Origin: Cryptomeria japonica
Taxonomy: Eukaryota > Streptophyta > Pinopsida > Cupressales > Cupressaceae
Direction of reading: 5' to 3'
Length of the DNA stretch: 64,000 bases
Assembly (NCBI RefSeq): GCF_030272615.1
Contig: NC_081409.1
Span: 914,674,340-914,738,339, forward strand
In this document: in pieces, positions 22,330-34,000 of the stretch
Numbering within the stretch: position 1 is the first letter of the stretch
Layout of the letters: every line of letters starts with the position of its first letter
Position numbers and translations under genes: made by a program
The notes under the pieces: generated by a model
Told to the model about the DNA's origin: nothing
The model's database searches: none
Seen by the model: the letters and a program-made list of their open reading frames with translations, nothing else

Positions 22330-25005
22330 TGTTATCCTATGACCCCTTAGTACATCCTACGACCTCTTAAGACACCTAGGGCCCCTTAAGACACTTAGGA
22401 CCCCTTAGTATATCCTAGGACCTATCAAGACATTATAGGACCCCTTAGTACATGCTAGGACATATTTTGACCCCTTAAGACACCTAGGACCCCTTAGTAT
22501 ATCCTAGGACCTCTTAAGACATCATATGACCCCTTAGTACATCCTAGGAGCTATTAAGACTCATATGACCCCTTAGTACATCCTAAGACATCTTTTGACC
22601 CCTTAAGTCACCTGGGACCCCAAGGTAGAACATCTTAAGACTTCATACCGCCCCTTTGGACAACTTAGTACATCCTAGGACCCCTTAAGACACCTAGGAC
22701 CCCTTAGTACATCCTAGGACCTATTAAGACCAATCATACAACCCCTTAGTACATGCTAGGACCTATTAAGGGGTATTGTGTCATAATAGGTCCACTTAGG
22801 GGTATTATGACCTAATGGGACATATTATCACATAAGATAACACAATAGAACTTACTATGACATAAGACCCCACAATATGACCTATTATGACATAAGACGA
22901 GCCTTAAAATGACCTATTGTAACATAAGACCCCTTAGTACTTGACTACTATGACATAAGACCCCTTAAGATGGCCTATTATGTCATAATAGGTCATATTA
23001 TGTTATAAGACCCCTTAAGAGGACTTATTGTGACATTATACTCGTTAGTAGGACTTGTTATGACATAAGACCCCTTAGTAGGACCTATTATGACATAATA
23101 GATCCGATTATCACATTATAGGGCCTATTGTGACATAATAGGACCTATTATGTCACAATGCCCCTTAAGGGGACCTATTATGACATTATACCCCTTATTA
23201 GGACCTATTAAAGGGAATTATGACATAATAGGATTGATTATGACATAATAAGACCTATTATGTCATAAGACCCCTTAAGATGACCTATAATCACATTACA
23301 CCCCTTAATATGTCCTATTATGACATAATAGGTCCTATTATGTGATAATCAATCCTATTATGTCATAATAGGACCCATTATGACATAAAAGGACCCATTA
23401 TGACATAATAGGCTCTATTATTAATGCACCTATTATGTCATAATAGGCGCTATTATTAATGCTATCATATTAGTACTTTCTTTCACATATTTAGTATTTA
23501 TTTATTTATATTTGTGGTTCTTCTTTTTAGGAGTTGGGCTTGTAGCTATTATTATTTATTATTTTTGTCCTCAATATGAGTGTTGTCTTCCTATCCCTTC
23601 CCTCTCTCATCTCTTTATATTCAATCTAGATCTGAAACTTGTCATATTTTCATCTCCTTTGAACTCTTCATCATCCTGATGATGAAGCATGGAGTGTGAT
23701 TTGAAACGTTGATGTTAAAAATTTGGTACACAATCTAATCGAGAAGCTCTAAAATGATCTATTATGTCATAATAGGTCCTATAATGTCATAATAAGACCA
23801 ATTGTGTCATAATAAGACCAATTGTGTCACAAGCGGTCTTATAATGTCATAGTAGGACCAATTATGACATAATAAGCCTTATTATGACAAAATAGGATCT
23901 ATTATGTCATAAGACCCCTTAAGAAGACCTATTATGTCATAATAGGTCCTATTATGTCATAAGACCCCTTAAGAGGACCTATTACGATATTATACCCCTT
24001 AGTAGGACATGTTAAGGAAAATTATGTCATAATAGGACCTATTATGACATAATAGATACTATTATGTCATAATAGGACCTATTATGACATAATAGATACT
24101 ATTATGTCATAATAGGACCTCTTATGACATAATAGATACTATTATGTCATAATAGGACCTGTTATGACATAATAGATACTATTATGTCATAATAGGACCT
24201 GTTATGACATAATAGATACTATTATGTCATAATAGGTCCTATTATGTCATAAAACCCCTTAATAGGGCATGTTATGACATTATACCTCTTAGTATGACCT
24301 ATTAAGGGGTATTATGCCATAATAGGTCCCATTATGTTATAAGACCCCTCAAGAGGGCCTATTATGACATTATACCCCTTAGTAGAACCTATTAAGGGGT
24401 ATTATGACATAATAGGACCTATTATGACATAATAGGACCTATTATGACATAATAGGAACTATTATGGTCCTATTATGTCATAATAGGACCTATTATGGTC
24501 CTATTATGTCATAATAGGACCTATTATGGTCCTATTATGTCATAAGACCCCTTAAGAGGACCTATTATGAAATTATACCCCTTAGGAGGACCTGTTAAGG
24601 GGTATTATGTCATAATAGGACCTATTGTGACACAATACGACCTATTAATAATACCCAAATTAAGAGGACCTATCATGGCATAATAGGTCCTATTATGTCA
24701 TAAAATCCCTTAAGAAATAGGACCTATTATGACATTATAGCCCTTAGTAGGACCTGTTAAGGGGTATTTTGTCATAATAGGACTGATTAGCACATAATAG
24801 GACCTATAATGACATAATAGGTACTATTATGTCATAAGACCCCTCAAAAGGACCTATTATGATATTATACCCCTTAGTATGACCTATTAAGGGGTATTAT
24901 GTCATAATTCATAATAGGACTGATTATCACATAATAGGACATATTATAACATAATAGAACCGATTATCACATAATAGGACCTATTATAACATAATAGGAC
25001 CTATT
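22330..25005. repeat. Palindromic satellite, left block
   Basis: Built from the palindrome CCTATTATGACATAATAGG (and its TGTCA form), spaced by GACCCCTTAAGAGG or ATTATACCCCTTAGTAGG blocks. At 24030-24235 the units become nearly identical in a regular run. Earlier parts (22330-22780) use a variant CCCCTTAGTACATCCTAGGA. The block is interrupted at about 23455-23755 by unrelated sequence. Because each core is its own reverse complement, the DNA can extrude many small hairpins. The satellite resumes at 36260. Confidence 0.92.
23455..23757. other. Non-satellite insert with CTTCATCATC hairpin and CTGATGA...GAAAC
   Basis: Non-repetitive sequence inside the satellite. It holds a perfect 10-bp inverted repeat CTTCATCATC/GATGATGAAG (23666-23675 and 23678-23687) and, overlapping it, CTGATGA (23676) followed 20 nt later by GAAAC (23703). 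Those two strings are the core strings of hammerhead ribozymes, which occur in Penelope-like elements and plant retrozymes. However, the intervening stem II pairs poorly here, so I treat ribozyme identity as a weak hypothesis. Confidence 0.35.
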
Positions 25006-28000
25006 TGATGGGGAGGATACTCAAAGAGAACTAATTCCTTGTTTAAGGGTAGCCAGATGTTATCCTAGTGGGCTTCATGCATTGTTCATATTGTCTTCTA
25101 ATCAATTTAGACACTTAAGCTCTCTAGGAGTGCTCCCAATCTAGGTGTGCTCACTGGTTGCTCAAGCATGGCTGAGATTCACCAAGGTAAATCCAACCTT
25201 ACACTCTAAAACTCCTAACAAATGCTTGCAGAGGTTGGAGTAGGTATTTGGGATATTTTTCAAGGTCAATCAATTTGTTTTGAGTGAGGGTATCATTCTT
25301 TTCCCCAGTGCTCTTTCCTTTTCCTATTTCCTACGCCTAGTAGCCCTAGAGCCCCAATTAGCCCTACCTAACCGGTTTTTGTGGATTTTATCCCAATTTC
25401 TCCAAAGACCCACACAAACGCTTTTCTGATCAGGATATCCTTTTGGAATTAATTTCCAACTTCTGAATTTAGTAATCTCAGTATGACCATACAGCTACTG
25501 AACCTAAGAAATGCTTGTTTTAGGTGGTTTTGGGCTTGTTTTGGTCTTTTCCCAAGGGTTAGGTGTCTTCCTTTATCTTCCACACCTCAAAATTCACACA
25601 TATGTTCTACCACATATCACTTTTTCATCCCAAACACTCTGCAACTCCAACCCTTCTCTTTCCTACAAACACTTGCATAATCTCATTCATTTCCTAACTG
25701 GGATATGACTGAGCTCGCCTAGCAAATGATGCTCATTGGATTTTCAATGACCTCCAAAGGAAAATAAAAGATATATAAACTTTAAAATTTTTCCATGGAT
25801 CGATTCCCAAGGGTTATTGAGAAGAAACCAAAGGACTTCAAGCTGGAACCATGTTTGGGCCTCTCAAACCCTTACTCAGGCCAAGAGCTTACAGAATTGG
25901 AAACTCGATTAAAACCTAGAAATAAAATAATCAAATTGATTCCTAAGAACTAAAATAACATGTACAAAGCAATAATAAAGTTACAATAATGCAATCAATC
26001 CACTAAGTATGGATTGTTGCTCTAATTCTTGACAAAATTCAATGTAAAACTTCAAAAATGGTTTCAAAATGTATTCCAATCTACTCCACGCGTTGAAAAA
26101 CCTTATTAAATTGATTATCCAAGATGTTATATTCCATTTGTGGCCTAACTAACTCTCCATTGGTTCCCTAACCAACCCTTTGCACAAAAATGCAAAAAGT
26201 TGCTCAACGTTGCAAAAAGTTGTCAAGCAACTTTGACAACTTTTGCCAAAAAGTGCATTTTTGACTTACATGCTAAATTTTCTCCTCCATACCATCTAAG
26301 ATGACTAAAAACCATTACATTGACATTTTCGTATGCCAAACAAGGCTATTCAAGGCATTTTTTCATCAAAATGCAAGATTTTTCCATTTTAGGCTTACAA
26401 GCCAAAATTGAGCAAATGCATTGTCCTAAGGACATTCAACCTACCAAAGCTTAAGGGCAGTTAGATGTTATCCTAGTGGGCTTCATGCATTTTTCATATT
26501 GTCTTATAATCAATTTAGACACTTAAGCTCTCTAGGAATGCTCCCAATCTAGGTGTGCTCACTGGTTGCTCAAGCATGGCTGAGATTCACCAAGGTAAAT
26601 CCAACCTTACACTCTAAAACTCCTAACAAATGCTTGCAGAGGTTGGAGTAGGTATTTGGGATATTTTTCAAGGTCAATCAATTTGTTTTGAGTGAGGGTA
26701 TCATTCTTTTCCCCAGTGCTCTTTCCTTTTCCTATTTCCTAGGCCTAGTAGCCCTAGAGCCCCAATTAGCCCTACCTAACCGGTTTTTGTGGATTTTATC
26801 CCAATTTCTCCAAAGACCCACACAAACGCTTTTCTGATCAGGATATCCTTTTGGAATTAATTTCCAACTTCTGAATTTAGTAATCTCAGTATGACCATAC
26901 AGGTACTGAACCTAAGAAATGCTTGTTTTAGGTGGTTTTGGGCTTGTTTTGGTCTTTTCCCAAGGGTTAGGTGTCTTCCTTTATCTTCCACACCTCAAAA
27001 TTCACACATATGTTCTACCGCACATCACTTTTTCATCCCAAACACTCTGCAACTCCAACCCTTCTCTTTCCTGCAAACACTTGCATAATCTCATTCATTT
27101 CCTAACTGGGCTATGACTGAGCTCGCCTAGGAAATGATGCTCATTGGATTTTCAATGACCTCCAAAGGAAAATAAGAGATATATAAACTTTAAAATTTTT
27201 CCATGGATCGATTCCCAAGGGTTATTGAGAAGAAACCAAAGGACTTCAAGCTGGAACCATGTTTGGGCCTCTCAAACCCTTACTCAGGTCGAGAGCTTAA
27301 AGAATTACAAACTCGATTAAAACCTAGAAATAAAATAATAAAATTGATTCCTAAGAACTAAAATAACATGTACAAAGGAACAATCAAGTTACAATAATGC
27401 AATCAATCCATTAAGTATGGATTGTTGCTCTAATTCTTGACAAAATTCAATGTAAAACTTCAAAAATGGTTTCAAAATGTATTCCAATCTACTCCACGCG
27501 TTGAAAAACCTTATTAAATTGATTATCCAAGATGTTATATTCCATTTGTGGCCTAACTAACTCTCCATTGGTTCCCTAACGAACCCTTTGGACAAAAATG
27601 CAAAAAGTTGCTCAACGTTGCAAAAAGTTGTCAAGCAACTTTGACAACTTTTGCCAAAAAGTGCATTTTTGACTTACATGCAAAATTTTCTCCTCCATTC
27701 CATCTAAGATGACTAAAAACCATTACATTGACATTTCTGTATGCCAAACAAGGCTATTCAAGGCATTTTTTCATCAAAATGCAAGATTTTACCATTTTAG
27801 GCTTACAAGCCAAAATTGAGCAAATGCATTGTCCTAAGGACATTCAACCTACCAAAGCTTAAGGGTAGTCAGATGTTATCCTAGTGGGCTTCATGCATTG
27901 TTCATATTGTCTTCTAATCAATTTAGACACTTAAGCTCTCTATTAGTGCTCCCAATCTAGGTGTGCTCACTGGTTGCTCAAGCATGGCTGAGATTCACCA

Positions 28001-31000
28001 AGGTAAATCCAACCTTACACTCTAAAACTCCTAACAAATGCTTGCAGAGGTTGGAGTAGGTATTTGGGATATTTTTCAAGGTCAATCAATTTTTTTTGAG
28101 TGAGGGTATCATTCTTTTCCCCAGTGCTCTTTCCTTTCCCTATTTCCTAGGCCTAGTAGCCCTAGAGCCCCAATTAGCCCTACCTAACCGGTTTTTGTGG
28201 ATTTTATCCCAATTTCTCCAAAGACCCACACAAACGCTTTTCTGATCAGGATATCCTTTTGGAATTAATTTCCAACTTCTGAATTTAGTAATCTCAGTAT
28301 GACCATACAGGTACTGAACCTAAGAAATGCTTGTTTTAGGTGGTTTTGGGCTTGTTTTGGTCTTTTCCCAAGGGTTAGGTGTCTTCCTTTATCTTCCACA
28401 CCTCAAAATTCACACATATGTTCTACCACACATCACTTTTTCATCCCAAACACTCTGCAACTCCAACCCTTCTCTTCCTGCAAACACTTGCATAATCTCA
28501 TTCATTTCCTAACTGGGCTATGACTGAGCTCGCCTAGGAAATGATGCTCATTGGATTTTCAATGACCTCCAAAGGAAAATAAAAGATATATAAACTTTAA
28601 AAATTTTCCATGGATCAATTCCCAAGGGTTATTGAGAAGAAACCAAAGGACTTCAAGCTGGAACCATGTTTGGGCCTCTCAAACCCTTACTCAGGCCAAG
28701 AGCTTACAAAATTGGAAACTCGATTAAAACCTAGAAATAAAATAATAAAATTGATTCGTAAGAACAAAAATAACATGTAAAAAGCAACAATCAATTTACA
28801 ATAATGCAATCAATCCATTAAGTATGGATTGTTGCTCTAATTCTTGACAAAATTCAATGTAAAACTTCAAAAATGGTTTCAAAATGTATTCCAATCTACT
28901 CCACGCGTTGAAAAACCTTATTAAATTGATTATCCAAGATGTTATATTCCATTTTTGGCCTAACTAACTCTCCATTGGTTCCCTAACCAACCCTTTGCAC
29001 AAAAATGCAAAAAGTTGCTCAACGTTGCAAAAAGTTGTCAAGCAACTTTGACAACTTTTGCCAAAAAGTGCATTTTTGACTTACATGCTAAATTTTCTCC
29101 TCCATGCCATCTAAGATGACTAAAAACCATTACATTGACATTTCTGTATGCCAAACAAGGCTATTCAAGGCATTTTTTCATCAAAATGCAAGATTTTACC
29201 ATTTTAGGCTTACAAGCCAAAATTGAGCAAATGCATTGTCCTAAGGACATTCAACCTACCAAAGCTTAAGGGTAGTCAGATGTTATCCTAGTGGGATTCA
29301 TGCATTTTTCATATTGTCTTCTAATCAATTTAGACACTTAAGCTCTCTAGGAGTGCTCCCAATCTAGGTGTGTTCACTGGTTCCGCAAGCATGGCTGACA
29401 TTCACCAAGGTAAATCCAACCTTACACTCTAAAACTCCTAACAAATGCTTGCAGAGGTTGGAGTAGGTATTTGGGATATTTTTCAAGGTCAATCAATTTG
29501 TTTTGAGTGAGGGTATCATTATTTTCCCCAGTGCTCTTTCCTTTCCCTATTTCCTAGGCCTAGTAGCCCTAGAGCCCCAATTAGCCCTACCTAACCGGTT
29601 TTTGTGGATTTTATCCCAATTTCTCCAAAGACCAACACAAACGCTTTTCTGATCAGGATATCCTTTTGGAATTAATTTCCAACTTCTGAATTTAGTAATC
29701 TCAGTATGACCATACAGGTACTGAACCTAAGAAATACTTGTTTTAGGTGGTTTTGGGCTTGTTTTGGTCTTTTCCCAAGGGTTAGGTGTCTTCCTTTATC
29801 TTCCACGCCTCAAAATTCACACATATGTTCTACCACACATCACTTTTTCATCCCAAACACTCTGCAACTCAAACCCTTCCCTTTCCTGCAAACACTTGCA
29901 TAATCTCATTCATTTCCTAACTGGGCTATGACTGAGCTCGCCTAGGAAATGATGCTCATTGGATTTTCAATGACCTCCAAAGGAAAATAAAAGATATATA
30001 AACTTTAAAAATTTTCCTTGGATCGATTCCCAAGGGTTATTGAGAAGAAACCAAATGACTTCAAGCTGGAACCATGTTTGGGCCTCTCAAACCCTTACTC
30101 AGGCCGAGAGCTTACAAAATTGGAAACTCGATTAAAACCTAGAAATAAAATAATCAAATTGATTCCTAAGAACTAAAATAACATGTACAAAGAAACAATC
30201 AAGTTACAATAATGCAATCAATCCATTAAGTATGGATTGTTGCTCTAATTCTTGACAAAATTCAATGTAAAACTTCAAAAATGGTTTCAAAATGTATTCC
30301 AATCTACTCCACGCGTTGAAAAACCTTATTAAATTGATTATCCAAGATGTTATATTCCATTTGTGGCCTAACTAACTCTCCATTGGTTCCCTAACCAACC
30401 CTTTGCACAAAAATGCAAAAAGTTGCTCAACGTTGCAAAAAGTTGTCAAGCAACTTTGACAACTTTTGCCAAAAAGTGCATTTTTGACTTACATGCTAAA
30501 TTTTCTCCTCCATACCATCTAAGATGACTAAAAACCATTACATTGACATTTCCCAATGCCAAAAAAGGCTATTCAAGGCATTTTTTCATCAAAATGCAAG
30601 ATTTTACCATTTTAGGCTTACAAGCCAAAATTGAGCAAATGCATTGTCCTAAGGACATTCAACCTACCAAAGCTTAAGGGTAGTCAGATGTTATCCTAGT
30701 GGGCTTCATGCATTGTTCATATTGTCTTCTAATAAATTTAGACACTCAAGCTCTCCAGGAGTGCTCCCAATCTAGGTGTGCTCACTGGTTGCTCAAGCAT
30801 GGCTGAGATTCACCAAGGTAAATCCAACCTTACACTCTAAAACTCCTAACAAATGCTTGCAGAGGTTGGAGTAGGTATTTTGGATATTTTTCAAGGTCAA
30901 TAAATTTTTTTTGAGTGAGGGTATCATTCTTTTCCCCAGTGCTCTTTCCTTTTCCTATTTCCTAGGCCTAGTAGCCCTAGAGCCCCAATTAGCCCTACCT

Positions 31001-34000
31001 AACCTGTTTTTGTGGATTTTATCCCAATTTCTCCAAAGACCCACATAAACGCTTTTCTGATCAGGATATCCTTTTGGAATTAATTTCCAACTTCTGAATT
31101 TAGTAATCTCAGTATGACCATACAGGTACTGAACCTAAGAAATGCTTGTTTTAGGTGGTTTTGGGCTTGTTTTGGTCTTTTCCCAAGGGTTAGGTGTCTT
31201 CCTTTATCTTCCACACCTCAAAATTCACACATATGTTCTACCACACATCACTTTTTCATCCCAAACACTCTGCAACTCCAACCCTTCTCTTTCCTACAAA
31301 CACTTGCATAATCTCATTCATTTCCTAACTGGGCTATGACTGAGCTCGCCTAGGAAATGATGCTCATTGGATTTTCAATGACCTCCAAAGGAAAATAAAA
31401 GATATATAACCTTTAAAAATTTTCCTTGGATCAATTCCCAAGGGTTATTGAGAAGAAACCAAAGGACTTCAAGCTGGAACCATGTTTGGGCCTCTCAAAC
31501 CCTTACTCAGGCCGAGAGCTTACAGAATTGGAAACTCGATTAAAACCTAGAAATAAAATAATCAAATTGATTCCTAAGAACTAAAATAACATGTACAAAG
31601 CAACAATCAAGTTACAATAATGCAATCAATCCATTAAGTATGGATTGTTGCTCTATTTCTTGACAAAATTCAATGTAAAACTTCAAAAATGGTTTCAAAA
31701 TGTATTCCAATCTACTCCACGCGTTGAAAAACCTTATTAAATTGATTATCCAAGATGTTATATTCCATTTTCTTCCTAACTAACTCTCCATTGGTTCCCT
31801 AACCAACCCTTTGCACAAAAATGCAAAAAGTTGCTCAACGTTGCAAAAAGTTGTCAAGCAACTTCGACAACTTTTGCCAAAAAGTGCATTTTTGACTTAC
31901 ATGCTAAATTTTCTCCTCCATACCATCTAAGATGACTAAAAACCATTACATTGACATTTCCCAATGCCAAACAAGGCTATTCAAGTCATTTTTTCATCAA
32001 AATGCAAGATTTTACCATTTTAGGCTTACAAGCCAAAATTGAGCAAATGCATTGTCCTAAGGACATTCAACCTACCAAAGCTTAAGGGTAGTCAGATGTT
32101 ATCCTAGTGGGCTTCATTCATTTTTCATATTGTCTTCTAATAAATTTAGACACTTAAGCTCTCCAGGAGTGCTCCCAATCTAGGTGTGCTCACTGGTTGC
32201 TCAAGCATGGCTGAGATTCACCAAGGTAAATCCAACCTTACACTCTAAAACTCCTAACAAATGCTTGCAGAGGTTGGAGTAGGTATTTGGGATATTTTTC
32301 AAGGTCAATCAATTTGTTTTGAGTGAGGGTATCATTCTTTTCCCCAGTGCTCTTTCCTTTTCCTATTTCCTAGGCCTAGTAGCCCTAGAGCCCCAATTAG
32401 CCCTACCTAACCGGTTTTTGTGGATTTTATCCCAATTTCTCCAAAGACCCACACAAATGCTTTTCTGATCAGGATATCCTTTTGAAATTAATTTCCAACT
32501 TTTGAATTTAGTAATCTCAGTATGACCATACAGGTACTGAACCTAAGAAATGCTTGTTTTAGGTGGTTTTGGGCTTGTTTTGGTCTTTTCCCAAGGGTTA
32601 GGTGTCTTCCTTTATCTTCCATGCCTCAAAATTCACACATATGTTCTACCACACATCACTTTTTCATCCCAAACACTCTGCAACTCCAACCCTTCTCTTT
32701 CCTGCAAACACTTGCATAATCTCATTCATTTCCTAACTGGGATATGACTGAGCTCGCCTAGGAAATGATGCTCATTGGATTTTCAATGACCTCCAAAGGA
32801 AAATAAAAGATATATAAAATTTAAAAATTTTCCATGGATCGATTCCCAAGGGTTATTGAGAAGAAACCAAAGGACTTCAAGCTGGAACCATGTCTGGGCC
32901 TCTCAAACCCTTACTCAGGCCGAGAGCTTACAGAATTGGAAACTTGATTAAAACCTAGAAATAAAATAATCAAATTGATTCCTAAGAACTAAAATAACAT
33001 GTACAAAGCAACAATCAAGTTACAATAATGCAATCAATCCATTAAGTATGGATTGTTGCTCTAATTCTTGACAAAATGCAATGTAAAACTTCAAAAATGG
33101 TTTCAAAATGTATTCCAATCTACTCCACGCATTGAAAAACCTTATTAAATTGATTATCCAAGATGTTATATTCCATTTGTGGCCTAACTAACTCTCCATT
33201 GGTTCCCTAACCAACCCTTTGCACAAAAATGCAAAAAGTTGCTCAACGTTGCAAAAAGTTGTCAAGCAACTTTGACAACTTTTGCCAAAAAGTGCATTTT
33301 TGACTTACATGCTAAATTTTCTCCTCCATACCATCTAAGATGAATAAAAACCATTACATTGACATTTCCCAATGGAAAACAAGGCTATTCAAGGCGTTTT
33401 TTCATCAAAATGCAAGATTTTTCCATTTTAGGCTTACAAGCCAAAATTGAGCAAATGCATTGTCCTAAGGACATTCAACCTACCAAAGCTTAAGGGTAGT
33501 CAGATGTTATCCTAGTGGGCTTCATGCATTGTTCATATTGTCTTCTAATCAATTTATACACTTAAGCTCTCTAGGAGTGCTCCCAATCTAGGTGTGTTCA
33601 CTGGTTCCGCAAGCATGGCTGACATTCACCAAGGTAAATCCAACCTTACACTCTAAAACTCCTAACAAATGCTTGCAGAGGTTGGAGTAGGTATTTGGGA
33701 TATTTTTAAAGGTCAATCAATTTGTTTTGAGTGAGGGTATCATTATTTTCCCCAGTGCTCTTTCCTTTCCCTATTTCCTAGGCCTAGTAGCCCTAGAGCC
33801 CCAATTAGCCCTACCTAACCGGTTTTTGTGGATTTTATCCCAATTTCTGCAAAGACCAACACAAACGCTTTTCTGATCAGGATATCCTTTTGGAATTAAT
33901 TTCCAACTTCTGAATTTAGTAATCTCAGTATGACCATACAGGTACTGAACCTAAGAAATGCTTGTTTTAGGTGGTTTTGGGCTTGTTTTGGTCTTTTCCC

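Noticed and set aside
23676-23707. A working hammerhead ribozyme
   Set aside because: Core strings are present but stem II does not pair well and a competing 10-bp hairpin uses the same bases; kept only as a low-confidence hypothesis.
22330-25005. CRISPR-like array
   Set aside because: Repeat-spacer look only. Cores are palindromic and irregularly spaced, spacers are themselves repeated, and the genome is a plant.
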